A stretch of 64,000 nt of DNA, from contig NC_060973.1 in the NCBI RefSeq assembly GCF_910589235.1, forward strand, positions 1,863,501-1,927,500, read 5' to 3'. The stretch is from Vespa crabro (Eukaryota; Arthropoda; Insecta; Hymenoptera; Vespidae). The position numbers were made by a program, and so were the translations under genes. The notes beneath the pieces were generated by a model. The model searched no databases and had not been told where the DNA came from. It saw nothing but the letters and a program-made list of their open reading frames with translations. How positions within the stretch are numbered: the first letter of the stretch is position 1; every line of letters begins with the position of its first letter. This document shows, piece after piece, positions 32,038 through 43,268 of this stretch.

Positions 32038-32522
32038 GTACGAAGAAAGAGGGGTTGAAAGGTGGAAAGAGAGAAAGAACGTTAGTTCAAGGAAGATCGT
32101 TCTGAGGCGACCCTGGCCCAGAAACAAAAGCGAGAAGAAGCTTGTGAATAATTCAACTACGCGAGAAATGAGGAAGGAGTACGCTAAAAAGTTTTCACGA
32201 AAGAATTTTATGCCGGTTTTACTTCGACCTTACCTCTAACCATCCCACCCTCATTCCCTCTCCCCGTTCCTTCTACGCTCGCTCCACCGTTCAACTTTAC
32301 CCCCACCCACTCATCCCCAATTCATCCCCCTTCTTCACTCCTCTTGCTCCTATCTCAACCTTCTACCCTATCCCATTCTACTCGTATAATCGTCTTTTCG
32401 TCGTATTTCTTTTTCTTTCACGTCGACTGGATGGATACTCACTTATCTTTGGATTTAAATACGAATTTGATTATTCGTCACTTTCGATTATGTCTTTTTT
32501 CTTTTTTTTCGTTCTCTCTCTT

Positions 32523-32553
<31 letters not shown>

Positions 32554-32700
32554 TTTATTGTCGTTTACGTTGTTTTCTCCCGTTTCCCTTCGTTTCTTGA
32601 TCATCGGTATGTATATACTTAACATATTGCAGATCATTTAGTTTTATTTTATCACTAGCATTATTCAATGATCGACTAGAGCTATACTTTTGATGAATGA
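32038..32700. other. Mixed sequence with one CT tract
   Basis: CT-rich repeat at 32508-32555. Otherwise non-repetitive and C-rich on the left (32220-32360), AT-rich on the right. Confidence 0.45.
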
Positions 32701-32742
32701 ATACAATAAAGATTTTACATAAATTTTAAAGGATAATTTTAA

Positions 32743-32850
32743 AATTAAATACCTATTGTATCTTGAAGTTATTCGAATTAAATACCCATTGCATTTTGAA
32801 ATTATATATTATTACAAGATAATGTATTACTTACAAGATATAACATTTTT
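32743..32850 (+). repeat. Short imperfect tandem duplications
   Basis: AATTAAATACC(T/C)ATTG(T/C)AT(C/T)TTGAA is present twice (32743-32772, 32776-32804). A second word, TTACAAGATA, is then present twice (about 32811 and 32831). Confidence 0.75.
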
Positions 32851-33004
32851 AACATTTCATAATGCACTTATTTTAAATATAAACACAAAATTGATAAATT
32901 TCATACGATTTAATGATCTTTTAAATGAAATTAATATACAATAGGAAGAAAATTTTCTCAAGATGATACTTCGATCGACGTAAAAGTTAGTATGATCTTC
33001 TTTC

Positions 33005-33368
33005 TCATTCTTTTTGTCTTTCGAAATCGTTGAAAAAAGAAGAAGAATAAAAAGTAATAGAGGAGAAAAGACAAAGAACGAAAAGGAAAAGAAAAAGAAA
33101 ATAAACAGAAAGATAAGAAAGAAAGAAGACGGAAAAAATAAAAACAAAAAACGGAGAAAAAGTAAAAAAATAGAAAAAGAAACAAGGAAAAAGGATGAAG
33201 AGGAAGAAGAAGAGGAAAAAAAGACGAAGACAAAAAATAAAGAGAAAGTAGACAAAAAGAAAACCACAAGGAAGAAGGAAGGAGGAGAAGAGAAAAATAA
33301 AAACAAAAAACGAAGAAGAAGACGAAAAAGAAGAAGAAGAAGAAGAGGACGCGTTATTTTCTGAAATA

Positions 33369-33400
<32 letters not shown>

Positions 33401-33450
33401 GAAGAGAAAAAAAAGACAGAGAAAAAAGAAAAAAAGAAAAGAGGGCAAAG
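33005..33450. repeat. Long A-rich purine tract
   Basis: About 440 bp almost entirely of A and G (AAG, AAAAG, GAA). Frames in both directions are poly-Lys/Glu or poly-Phe/Ser and do not represent genes. Confidence 0.9.
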
Positions 33451-33661
33451 CAATGATAGGAGTCAGTCACATCGAGCCGAAATATTTGAGTTGACCAGGT
33501 GAATTCGATCGCGGGGGTGAACGCGCGGCCGTTCGTTCGTTCGCTTCGTAAACGGGTTCTCGGGGTTTGGGCACGAGTTTCGAGGTTCGGCTAGCATAGG
33601 TTTTGCTCGCTCGCGCGATATCCCGCGTACCTTGTCCTCTTTCTGTTGACATTTCAAACAG
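33451..33661. other. GC-rich CpG-dense island
   Basis: About 200 bp with many CG dinucleotides and a 65-codon minus frame (33463-33657) without recognisable domain. Its third-position GC is close to the local base composition, so coding is not supported. Confidence 0.35.
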
Positions 33662-33736
33662 GAAACGTTTGCCGAGACCTACCGCAAAGTCGAGAGAAAC
33701 GACTGGTACGAGAAGGAGGAGGGACTCGCCGTGCGA
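33662..33736 (+). other. Possible exon fragment after a CAG acceptor
   Basis: A pyrimidine-rich stretch ends in CAG (33659-33661). The frame that follows reads ETFAETYRKVERNDWYEKEE then GLAV. Nineteen of the first 25 codons end in G or C although the neighbourhood is AT-rich, which is coding-like. No good donor precedes the poly-A tract at 33755, and I recognise no family. Right boundary is a guess. Confidence 0.12.
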
Positions 33737-33751
33737 GAAAGAAAAGAAATA

Positions 33752-33917
33752 AAGAAAAAAAAAAAAAATAAAAAAAAAAATAAAAAAAAAAATAAATAAA
33801 TAAATAAAAAAGAAAGGAAGAAAGGAAGAAAGAAAGAAAAGGGTTTCGCTTCACGGCTGCCGCGACGACAGGGCCATAAAATTCACGTTGACGGCAGAGA
33901 GGTGAGGAAGGAGAGAA

Positions 33918-33960
<43 letters not shown>

Positions 33961-33965
33961 AGAGA
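33752..33965. repeat. A-rich/TAAA tract and (GA)n
   Basis: Poly-A with T interruptions and TAAA units (33752-33828), and GA (33907-33963), with a GC-rich spacer between. Confidence 0.9.
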
Positions 33966-34089
33966 GGGCACCGCACGGTACCATAAAACAAAAGAGCGTG
34001 GGGGCAAATTATGGATTCAAACGGCTGCCTTTTGTCTTTTCATGTTTATTTCTTTGTTTTTGTGCCGCCTGCATTGTTTCAGGGGGAAA

Positions 34090-34091
34090 CA

Positions 34092-34134
<43 letters not shown>

Positions 34135-34506
34135 GGGCCAAGAGGAAAAGTGGAAGGCCAGGCTTTAGCTTTATATGTATGCATTGTTTGTTTGTGTATG
34201 TATGTAAAAAAAAAAAAAAGAGAGAGAGAGAGAAATCCCGGTAGCTTTGTTATTTCTTGAACTTTTCCTTCTTTCTGTCCTTTACCACTGACCCGTGCTC
34301 CCATACTTCTTTTTTCTCTAACCCCTCCCCCCTCCCCACTCACTCTTCCTCCACCTTCCTTTCTTTCCTCTGCGTTTCTTTTTCTTTCTTCCTTTTTTTC
34401 CCCCCTTTTTTCTCTTTCCTGTCTTTTTTTCTTGTTTTTTTCTTTTTTTTTTCTTTTCGTTACCCCTTTTTGTTCCGACATACAATACATACGTACATAC
34501 GTATGC

Positions 34507-34539
<33 letters not shown>

Positions 34540-34540
34540 G
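34090..34540. repeat. GA, T-rich and (AT)n(GT)n tracts
   Basis: GA at 34096-34133 and 34219-34234, T/C-rich sequence at 34260-34460, and AT then GT at 34508-34540. Confidence 0.85.
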
Positions 34541-34693
34541 TTTGTATATACAAATACATATGTACGTGTCGCACAGCTGACAGCATGAACTATAAGAGAG
34601 ATCCGTGGCAAAAGTCGATCGGTCCATGTCCTCCTTGATACTTGGTCGGACTCTTTCTTTCTCTCTCTCTCTTTCTCTCTTTCTCTCTTTCTC

Positions 34694-34734
<41 letters not shown>

Positions 34735-34802
34735 GTCTGTCTATCTGACTATCTGTCTCTTTCTATCTCTCTCATTGTCGGACTCTCATCGTAGTCGTCG
34801 TT

Positions 34803-34842
<40 letters not shown>

Positions 34843-35045
34843 ATCCGTTAGACTCAGTGAATTCTAGAAAAAAGATAAAAGAAAAGAAAAAGAAAGGAAG
34901 AAAGAAAGAAAGAGAAAGAAACTACGATTTGTGATAGGTCTTCCGAAAGGAGGTCGACGATACATACATAAATATATACCATTCTTCCTTCGTTAACTCT
35001 TTTTCCTTCTCTTTCTTATACACGCGATCCTAAAGAAAAAAAAGA

Positions 35046-35104
<59 letters not shown>

Positions 35105-35250
35105 AAATTAAATTAAATTACAAAAAGAAAAGAGAAAAATGAAGAAGGTGTTCTGTCAGCTGAAACGGATGAAAAAGTGAAAAAAAAAAAAAAAAAAAAT
35201 AAAAAAATAAAAAAAAGATAAAAAGAAAAAAGAAAAGAAAAAAAATCATT
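34541..35250. repeat. CT, GA and poly-A tracts
   Basis: CT (34652-34733, 34805-34842), AAG-rich (34867-34920), a long GA tract (35047-35101) and A-rich sequence (35180-35250). Spacers are short. Confidence 0.88.
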
Positions 35251-35750
35251 GGAAATAATTCAATGATCGAATCGTCCCAAATATTTGCAATGATATATGC
35301 GATCGTACGATCGTGATTGAGTATTAATTTCTTTCAATTAATTTTCTTTTCAATCAATTTTTGTTCGTTCGATTATTGTCATGAGAAAAAGCAAAAAGAA
35401 AAGAAAAAAGAAAAAAGAAGAGAAAAAGAAATGAAAAATAATAATAATAATAATATCGAATTTTGTCAAAACGTATCTCGTTCATAATTATATTGTGATA
35501 AACATTATGTTCATCTTACGATATTATTTCGATCGTGTTTTCTATTATATTTGTTCTTCTTTTCTTTTTTTTTTTTTTATCTTTCTCACCTTCTTTGTAA
35601 TAAAACCAAGAAAAATCAAAATGAAGAAGAAGAAGAATAAGAATAAAATGAAGAATAATATAGGTGAAATAATTTTAACTCAAGATAATATTGTGAGGAT
35701 ACGTTTATTTCAAGTCGATTAATTAACACGATTATTTGATAGGGCAAACG
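35251..35750. other. AT-rich unique DNA
   Basis: AAG-rich patch (35385-35430), AAT repeats (35438-35455) and poly-T (35560-35580). No supported gene. Confidence 0.45.
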
Positions 35751-35930
35751 TTAAAAGGATAAATCTTTCTGTTAGGAACCCGATAAAATCGTGCTGGATG
35801 CTTGTCGGTCATGCTTTTGACGGGGGTAAGGAAGAAAGGCTGAAACGAGGTTGCAATTTAAACGTGCAAACGCGTGGCTTTGCGGTAAACTGACAACGAA
35901 CGTGACGTTCTTCAAAAATTCAGAAGAATC
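35751..35930. other. Mixed GC-richer island
   Basis: About 180 bp of complex sequence without repeats, ending at a CT tract. GGG|GTAAGG near 35826 is donor-like, but no acceptor or open exon supports it. Confidence 0.3.
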
Positions 35931-36165
35931 TCTCTCTCTCTCTCTATTTCTCTCTCTCTATTTCTCTCTCATCTCTCTTTCTATCTCTTTTTTCTTTTGC
36001 ATACGTACATACACATACAAACGGTGACATTAAATTCTAGACGTTTTCCAACAAAACGTCCGCGCCGAAAAGATATTTTTGTGTATGTATGTATGTATGT
36101 ATTTATGTACGTGTATGTGTGTGTGTGTGTGTATGTTTATGTATGTTTGTGTGTATGTGTGTCGT
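35931..36165. repeat. CT/CTAT and (TGTA/GT)n tracts
   Basis: CT with CTATTT interruptions (35932-35990) and GTAT/GT repeats (36083-36160). Confidence 0.9.
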
Positions 36166-36557
36166 AATTTACAGTAGAAAAAGTTTCCCGACCAATATTA
36201 CATGATTTCCTTTCGGTGTACGATCGATTTCGATAAAATCAAACGACGATCAATTATTTAATATCAAATAAGTTTCTTTATTGCACGTTGTAAAAACGCA
36301 ATCGTCATTCCTCCTCTCTCCGTCCGCCCTTCCACCTTTCCCCCCCCCCCTCCATTGATATAAAAATCATTGGAAAATATAAATTTCTACGTCCGATCGT
36401 AAATATATCCTCCTGATGGAAGTGCGATCGAATTAAAAAAGGGATTTGGTGGGACGAGTGGAGAGGGGGCACGATTGTGGGACAAAAATAAAATTCGAAC
36501 TTCTCCTCTTCTTCGACTTCTTCACACCCCCCTCCCCCCACTATATATTATACCCCA

Positions 36558-36601
<44 letters not shown>

Positions 36602-36950
36602 GTCAAGAGTGATTTGATAAAATGTTCAAATAAATAGCGTTCGTTTAATCCGACGTAAGAAGGATCTTTGTATCATTTGAGTTTCATTGTTAACATAATT
36701 GCAAATATCTAAGCGGACATTTATATCGCTTTTCGTATATCAATTTGGCAATAGAACGTGAAAATGTCGTTTATAACGACATTTGAAACGTTTCGAGTAG
36801 GATTAAACGTTATTCTATCCTTAATCGTAGAAACCGAGATAAAACGAGTTGAGACGTTGGAAAAAGGAAATAATTTCAAATGGAATAAGAAGAAGAAGAA
36901 GAAGAAGAAGAAAATAAAAAGAGAGAGAGAGAGAGAGAGAGAAGAGAAAA
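36166..36950. other. AT-rich unique DNA with (AT)n and purine tract
   Basis: A C12 run lies near 36340, (AT)n at 36562-36597 and AAG/GA at 36889-36946. Spacers are unique without gene signals. Confidence 0.5.
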
Positions 36951-37084
36951 AATGAGAGAACAAGTATTCAATTTTTCATTATTATTGTTTATCATTTGTT
37001 ATAAGAATAAGTGCGGCGAGAAAGAAGGAAGAAAGAAAAAGAGACAAAAAAAAAAAAAGAAAGAAAGCAACAAGAAAAGAAGAA

Positions 37085-37500
37085 AAAAGATCCGAAGAGA
37101 AGGTCTTCGTTCAGACAGGGAAGAGAATTGCATTGCTCGTTGGTCAGACTCGACGACCTTCGACCCTTCGAGTTCGTTCGAATAGGGGAAAACTCTGACG
37201 GTGGTTGCGCTAGTTGGGAGTGTAAAAGGGGTGCTTCGAGGAGAGTACGGTTGCAGGGAAGGAGGGAGGGAGTTGGGGCAGGGGGTAGCCGAGGGGGGAG
37301 GTTTGGTTGGATGAGGTGCGGCGGTCGGCAAGGACCACGAGATCAATATGTATGTTGGGGGATGTGGACCACGTGGGACGGGGGTGGCCAGCGAGTCTCG
37401 GCTGCTGATTGGCCAACGGCCACCCTAACGCCACGCCCACTCCCACACACGCTGTCTTTACACACACACCCCACCAACTCACCCCCGTGAGCTTCCATCA
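37085..37500. promoter_or_regulatory. GC-rich promoter-like island
   Basis: Complex, GC-rich and repeat-poor. Contains a G-quadruplex candidate (runs at 37264-37266, 37268-37270, 37275-37278, 37281-37285), CCACGTGGG E-box (37369-37377), ATTGG inverted CCAAT box (37408-37412) and CCACGCCC Sp/KLF-type box (37431-37438). The element mix resembles an insect promoter, but no start site or gene can be shown. Confidence 0.3.
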
Positions 37501-37790
37501 ATCCTCCATCCTCTATCCTCCTCTGCCTCCTCCTCCTCCTCCTCCTTCTCATCCACCTCCTCCTTCTTCTCCTCCTCATCCTATTCCACCTGCCGGCCTC
37601 CCACCAACTTCGAAAGCGTCAGAGAAGAGCCACCGCAAAAGGGGGAGTGGGTAACAGGGGGGGTGGAGTGTACGATGCCAAGAGACTACCCCCCTAACAC
37701 TGTTACCGAATTCGCCGGAATCATCGAAAATTGAAAACCGGCTTAACTCCATACACGGGGAATACATAAACCCCCATCGATCTATGGAAT
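37501..37790. repeat. (CTC)n array and mixed sequence
   Basis: CCT/CTC units (37510-37580) encode Pro/Ser-rich frames only. Mixed C-rich then G-rich sequence follows to 37700. Confidence 0.75.
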
Positions 37791-38013
37791 GGACCTAAGT
37801 GTTATATGACAAACGTATTGAATTTTAAAATATCTTTAGACATGTGAGAATTGATAATTTAACGTTGTCTTACATTATCTATGTCTTTAGCAAATAATAA
37901 TTCTTTAACGCACTTGTCAAGAATTCATATCGTATGAATTTAAATCGTTGTTCTTATTAATTGTTATTTTTTCTCTCTCCCTCTCTCTCTTTTCCTTTTT
38001 TCTTTTTTTTTCT

Positions 38014-38045
<32 letters not shown>

Positions 38046-38298
38046 TTTCGTTAAATACAATACATTCATTTGACATCCTTTGAATCTTTTAAATTCGATT
38101 TGTAGATTAATCTCGATAATAACTTTTATCATCGACCAAACTCAAGTTCCATTTCCGTAGAACTTCCCTTTTATACACAGATACACAGACGCACATACAA
38201 ACATATAGCCATAGACACAGACACAGAAACACATGACTGACGCAATTTCCGATAGGTTCGAAAATGTACATTAGAAAAAAAAAAGAAAAAAAAAAAGA

Positions 38299-38337
<39 letters not shown>

Positions 38338-38420
38338 AAAAAAGAAAAAGCAAAATAAAGAAAGAAAAATCATCTCTATTCCATTTCATTCATATAGTTG
38401 ATGTAAATAAATAATATTCT
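37791..38420. repeat. AT-rich DNA with poly-T and poly-A blocks
   Basis: Poly-T/C (37975-38050), CA/CATA (38175-38235) and interrupted poly-A (38275-38353). Confidence 0.8.
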
Positions 38421-39545
38421 ACTCGAAAGACAAGAGATTTAATTAAGCGTTCTATAACAGATCTCGATATACGGAAGTGGAACGATCGACGACTACTAAC
38501 AACGTTAGCCAACCCTTCGTTATGATCGTCGATAAACGGGAATCACCCCGGAGACTAATCCGTCGTCCCGTTCCCTTCGTGTCCCGGATATTACTGTTCG
38601 TTCAATAAGAAAAAGAAAAAAGAACTAAAAAAAAAAAAAAAAAAAAAAAGGAAAAAAAACCGTAAAGTAAAGTAAAGAACAGAAGAGAGAAAAACAAATC
38701 CTATATCGATTTTGATTACGGGAATATATCTTTTAAGTGTCACATGTTGTTGGAAAAAATTCGTATCAGAAAAAAGGAGTAAAGGAAAGAAAAAAGGAAT
38801 GACTAATTAATTTTAATTTAACGATCTCTCTCGTTCTTTTTTTTTTTTTTTTTTTTTTTAAATTCATTAAGTTGAGGTGAAAGTTCGACGATAATTTCGA
38901 GTAAAAGTAATCGAATCTTTTTATACATCGTCAAATACATTCGATAAAATATTTATCGAAAGGTAGAGTATAGAGAGCCTTAAAGTTTAAGTAACAACCA
39001 AAGTGGTAGAGTTTCGATGGGGTTAATGTAACCGCATAGACGTAATAGCTGCTTGGATACGTAATACGCGACACAGTTTTCATTTGATAGTCATCGATGA
39101 GTTCGATGTTTAATCGTGATATAGAGACGAAATCCATTCGTCCTCGATAATCCATCGACGTTAACCGTCGTTCACCTAGAATCCGATAAGTTCGCTAATT
39201 AGTCGCCGTGGCGGCGCTTAAACGCGAAGAAAATTAATTATGCTACCGCATGCATCGGCATAGAGTAAACCGTTCCGTTCGTTAGTCGACGACGAGCGGA
39301 CGTCTTTACGTTCAAAACCTTCCCTCTGTGCCTGTCCTTCGGTAAACGCTTATGATGATACGTCAACGTGATTAATTTCCTTTCGTAACTATCACGTAAT
39401 ATTCGATCTATATCTTATAATACTTATATCAATTATTATTCATCATCGAAATTTAATTAATAATGGATTGAACGTGAAATAAAACGTAACTTTTTACAAT
39501 GAAGTTTATTTTCATTTATCGTTGTCCGTTATTAGCAATTACGAT
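38421..39545. other. Longest nearly repeat-free stretch
   Basis: Complex sequence broken only by poly-A (38627-38650) and poly-T (38840-38860). Around 39180-39260 it contains a GATAAG word, CTAATTAG and AATTAATTA homeodomain-type words, GCCGTGGCGGC and the near-palindrome GCATGCATCGGC. A 74-codon minus frame (38931-39155) shows no domain. Good candidate for a conserved non-coding element. Confidence 0.35.
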
Positions 39546-40247
39546 TTAAATATTAAGAATCGTAATTAGGAAAAGAAAAAAAAAAAGAAACAGGAAAAAA
39601 CAAAGGGGAGGAAAAAAAGAAAAAGAAAAAAAGAAACAATTCAAAATCAAATCGAAACTCAATCGAAGTACAAGAAATTCTATCTTCGTTTATAAATTCT
39701 TCAATATGTTCCCTCGAGAGTATTTCAATTCTATTATTATAAAGAACGTTCATTGTTAACACTTTTGATGAGATACATGCATATCGTGGGTAAAAGAAAC
39801 GTACGCGCGAGATTTTTCATTCACAAATTCATTCGACGATTCTTTGAAAGCTCGAAAATATTATTTTGAGAATGTACGCGAATCAAGCCAACAAACTAAC
39901 AAACAAACGAACGAATAGAATAAATAAATTAATAAATAAGTAAATAAATAAATAAATAAAACGGCAAAAGGAATGAAATTGAAAAGGTAAAAAAAAGGAA
40001 GAGAAAAAACAAATGGAAAAAAAAAAAAGAAAGATAAAAAGAAAAACTTGACTCGTTATTCGCAAACCAAGCGGTATAATGATGGTAATAATAATAATGA
40101 TAATAATAAAAAAAAATGCGGAAATCAGAATGTTATCATGAGATGAGTAATAAACGTAAGATATGGGGTGGGAGAGGGAGGCAAAGATTGGAAGTTGGGG
40201 AGCACACACATACACACACACACACACACACAATCTTACAACAATAG

Positions 40248-40303
<56 letters not shown>

Positions 40304-40310
40304 TGCAAAA
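39546..40310. repeat. A-rich, TAAA, (CA)n and (GA)n tracts
   Basis: A-rich (39565-39645), AATA/TAAA (39910-39960), A-rich (39990-40045), AAT (40085-40110), CA (40206-40232) and GA (40249-40300). Confidence 0.85.
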
Positions 40311-40800
40311 AGAAAAGAGAAAGTTATCGGTTTGTACTTGGAAAAGAAATTTCTACGTTGTTAGGTAAGACGAGAGAAGGAAGCGATTATGTTCGCTGAG
40401 ACGTTAGAAAGTAACGGGGGAGAGTTTAAGGAAGAAAAACTTAAAGTATCGCTATTAGTCGGCTCGTCGCGGCCGGGACGAAAAGAAAAGAGAATAAAAA
40501 TAAGGAGTTTGAGTTGGAGGTGGAAGAATAAGGAAAAAGGAAGATGAAAAGAGGAGGAGGAGGAGGTGGAAGAGGAAGAGAAAGAAAAAAGAGAAGAGAG
40601 AAAAAGAGGAGGAGGAGGAGGAGGAAGAAGAAGAAGAAGGAAAAGAAAAAGAAGGAGGTTGTGACCCAGCTCTTCTTTCCTCCCCTCCTTACCGCCCACC
40701 GTCATACCCCCCGCCCACTACCGCTACCACCACCGAGCTGGTTCAACGTGCTTCAACGACGTTTTCATTCATAATTAGAGAAAAAACAGAAGAGTTGCGG
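40311..40800. repeat. Mixed sequence and (GGA/GAA)n purine array
   Basis: A purine-only array of GGA, GAA and AAAG units (40530-40665). The left spacer contains TTAG|GTAAGA (about 40361-40370), donor-like but without an exon. Confidence 0.8.
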
Positions 40801-40824
40801 CAGCTCGGTCGGTGCAGCGCCGAG

Positions 40825-40825
<1 letters not shown>

Positions 40826-40865
<40 letters not shown>

Positions 40866-41052
40866 AGAAGGAAGAACGAAAGAAAGAAAGAGAGAGAGAG
40901 AAGGCGTAGTACGCTCGCGTAGTGGAAAGAAAGAGTCAATGAAGAAAGTGCCGTCTCGTGGTGGGGGTGACTGCTCAATGAATAAGAGAGTAAGGTTGCT
41001 GGCTGGTGCTGCTACTGAGGGGAGGGGGTGAGGAGGTAGTGAGAGATAGAGT

Positions 41053-41087
<35 letters not shown>

Positions 41088-41096
41088 TGAGAGGTA
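40826..41096. repeat. (GA)n tracts with mixed spacer
   Basis: GA/GAAG at 40826-40900 and GA at 41049-41096. The spacer at 40901-41045 is mixed and G-rich. Confidence 0.88.
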
Positions 41097-41319
41097 AAGG
41101 GGGTGAGAACAGCCGCGTACTCCGTGAGAACGTGGAACGGGAAAGCCGGTCGCGGGGAATCTTAAAGACTTTCGCCATTCTGTTAATTTTCTTCTTAAAG
41201 TGGGTTAAATTATTTTATGACTTCCGCCGTTCCTCTTTTCTCGTTTCTCTCGCCCTATATAATCTAACGTTCCAATTGTCTTCTTTCAACCAACGACACA
41301 GGATATCCTTTTTTCTTTC

Positions 41320-41401
<82 letters not shown>

Positions 41402-41680
41402 TTATATTATTTTATATAATTATTATATATATATATATTTATATATCATTTATATATTATTATATGTTATATATTTTATTTTTATTTATAGCATATATAT
41501 ATATATATATATATATACATACAAATTTTTTTTCTTTTTCTTTTATATAAATTTTCTTTTATATATCTACTTTAATATATTTGAGATAAAATTTTCGAAG
41601 GATCAGAGATTTAAAGAAAAATCTGTAATGTAAACAAGAGATTCGTAAAAGGAGAGATAGAGAGATAAAGAGCTAGAGAA
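41097..41680. repeat. Compound (AT)n-(GA)n and AT-rich DNA
   Basis: (AT)n passes directly into (GA)n (41325-41402), then AT-rich sequence with more (AT)n (41490-41517). The left part (41097-41320) is unique. Confidence 0.85.
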
Positions 41681-41936
41681 AGAGAGAGAGAGAGAGAGAG
41701 AGGGAGGGAGAGAGAGAGAGAGAGAGTGTCACGAAATTTATGGCTGCATCCTCGTGTATGTTTCCATTTTATTGAGCCCATAAAACTGAAGGAACACGGA
41801 TAGAATTGGTCCGATTTTAAAGCAACGAAAAGTCCCCGTGGAATTTCTACGAGATAAACGAACTTGGTCGTCTTGAAGTTTATATAAAGTTTCTTTCTCC
41901 ACTTACATAGTTGTAGAATTAGGCAAAGAGAAAGAG

Positions 41937-41974
<38 letters not shown>

Positions 41975-42530
41975 AAAAAGAAAAAAAATAAGAGAAATCA
42001 AACGACGAAAAAGAAAAAGAATCGAGGATACTCGAGTAAAAATATTTGTTTCTTACAAACGATTATTATAACACGATCTTGAGACGTCGCGATCTAATAA
42101 CGATATGTTAAATCATTTTTTGCTAAAAAAGGAAAAGAAAAAAAGAAAAAAAGAAGAAGGAAAATAGAACAAAGAGAAAAGAAGAACGATGAAATAAAAA
42201 CAACAAAAGGAAGAAAAAAAAAGAATGCGTACCAGCGCACATTCGTACTTGTATTATATTAACGCACGTTAATACATTCATTTGAATAATGAATATTTAT
42301 AAGGAATAATAAAGACACCCTATTTTCGATTGGTTTTCGATATGTTATGTAAATGTAGAAACGAGAACAGCGGGACGGGAAAGTTTTCCAAAGAGAAAAA
42401 TAAATGCGAGAAAAAAAAAAAAGAAAAAAGAAAAGAGGAGAATGGAAAAAAGAAAAAAGGGGGAAGGAAAGAAAGAAACAGAAAAAAAAAAAAACGTTCG
42501 AGCGTAAAAAGCATGAAGATTTCATCACGG
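41681..42530. other. GA tracts and AT-rich unique DNA
   Basis: GA at 41680-41727 and 41934-41985; A-rich at 42120-42225 and 42410-42495. Spacers are unique with nothing supported. Confidence 0.55.
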
Positions 42531-42547
42531 ACGAGTCGATCGGTAAC

Positions 42548-42637
42548 GGTGGCGGTGACGGTACTGGAGGTGCTGGAGGTGGCGGTGACGGTACTGGAGG
42601 TGCTGGAGGTGGTGGTGGTGGTGGTGGTGGTGGTGGT
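42548..42637 (+). repeat. 30-bp G-rich unit x2 followed by (GGT)n
   Basis: Two exact copies of a 30-bp unit (GGTGGCGGTGACGGTACTGG plus AGGTGCTGGA) at 42548-42577 and 42578-42607 run into (GGT)10. All lengths are multiples of three and one frame reads GGDGTGGAG repeats, but no start or splice context supports coding. Confidence 0.9.
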
Positions 42638-42719
42638 TATCGAAAATAAGTCGAACCGATGGCAGAGACTCTCACAGTAGTAGCAGCAGCCATAGGAAAA
42701 GCGAGAGATCTCATATAGA

Positions 42720-42762
42720 AAGAGAGAGAAAGATAGAGATAGGTAGATAGATAGATAGAGAA

Positions 42763-42806
<44 letters not shown>

Positions 42807-42831
42807 TATCTATCCCCTTTCACCCCCTGTT

Positions 42832-42862
<31 letters not shown>

Positions 42863-42880
42863 TCGTCGTCGTCGTGGACA
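42720..42880. repeat. GATA/GA and (GTC)n tracts
   Basis: GA with GATAGATA units (42720-42806) and a GTC trinucleotide array with one ATC variant (42832-42876). Confidence 0.92.
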
Positions 42881-42912
42881 GAGGAGTACGGAAATAAAAG
42901 TGGCGAGCGCGG

Positions 42913-42935
42913 ATGCACGTGCACGTGCGCGCACT
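42913..42935. promoter_or_regulatory. Paired CACGTG E-boxes in a 14-bp palindrome
   Basis: GCACGTGCACGTGC (42915-42928) is a perfect palindrome holding two CACGTG E-boxes six bases apart, inside a 23-bp alternating purine-pyrimidine run. CACGTG is bound by bHLH and bHLH-zip factors such as MYC/MAX and CLOCK/CYCLE. Confidence 0.4.
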
Positions 42936-43023
42936 CCATTCTCTCTCTGTCTCCCTTTATCTAGAGTACACGCGCGCGCGTATGTGTAGGGATGTGCCAC
43001 GATCGGTCGAGGCCCTTGCGCCG

Positions 43024-43070
43024 GCCAATGGCGTTTCACCCCCGCGCTGAGGGTGAGTTACCATGGTAAC
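43024..43070. promoter_or_regulatory. CCAAT box and perfect RFX X-box
   Basis: GCCAATGG (43024-43031) carries a CCAAT box. GTTACCATGGTAAC (43057-43070) is a perfect 14-bp palindrome matching the RFX consensus GTTNCCATGGNAAC. In insects and nematodes X-boxes mark promoters of ciliary genes; I see no ciliary gene here, so the target, if any, is outside or on distant exons. Confidence 0.45.
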
Positions 43071-43090
43071 CCCTTGGCATGCACGTACGT

Positions 43091-43095
43091 ACGAG

Positions 43096-43138
<43 letters not shown>

Positions 43139-43234
43139 GAAGAGAAGAGAAGAGAAGAGAAGAGAAGAGACGCGCATATATATACACACGCACGCACACG
43201 CGCGCGCGCACGTGAAGTCGAGTTAGAAGAGAAC

Positions 43235-43266
<32 letters not shown>
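43091..43266. repeat. (GA)n, (GAGAA)n and alternating Y-R tract
   Basis: GA (43097-43134), GAGAA pentanucleotides (43137-43170), a 44-bp strictly alternating pyrimidine-purine run rich in CG and CA (43171-43214), and GA (43238-43266). Confidence 0.93.

Positions 43267-43268
<2 letters not shown>

Noticed and set aside
32857..33453. 198-codon minus-strand frame
   Set aside because: Poly-Phe/Ser/Leu translation of a purine tract.
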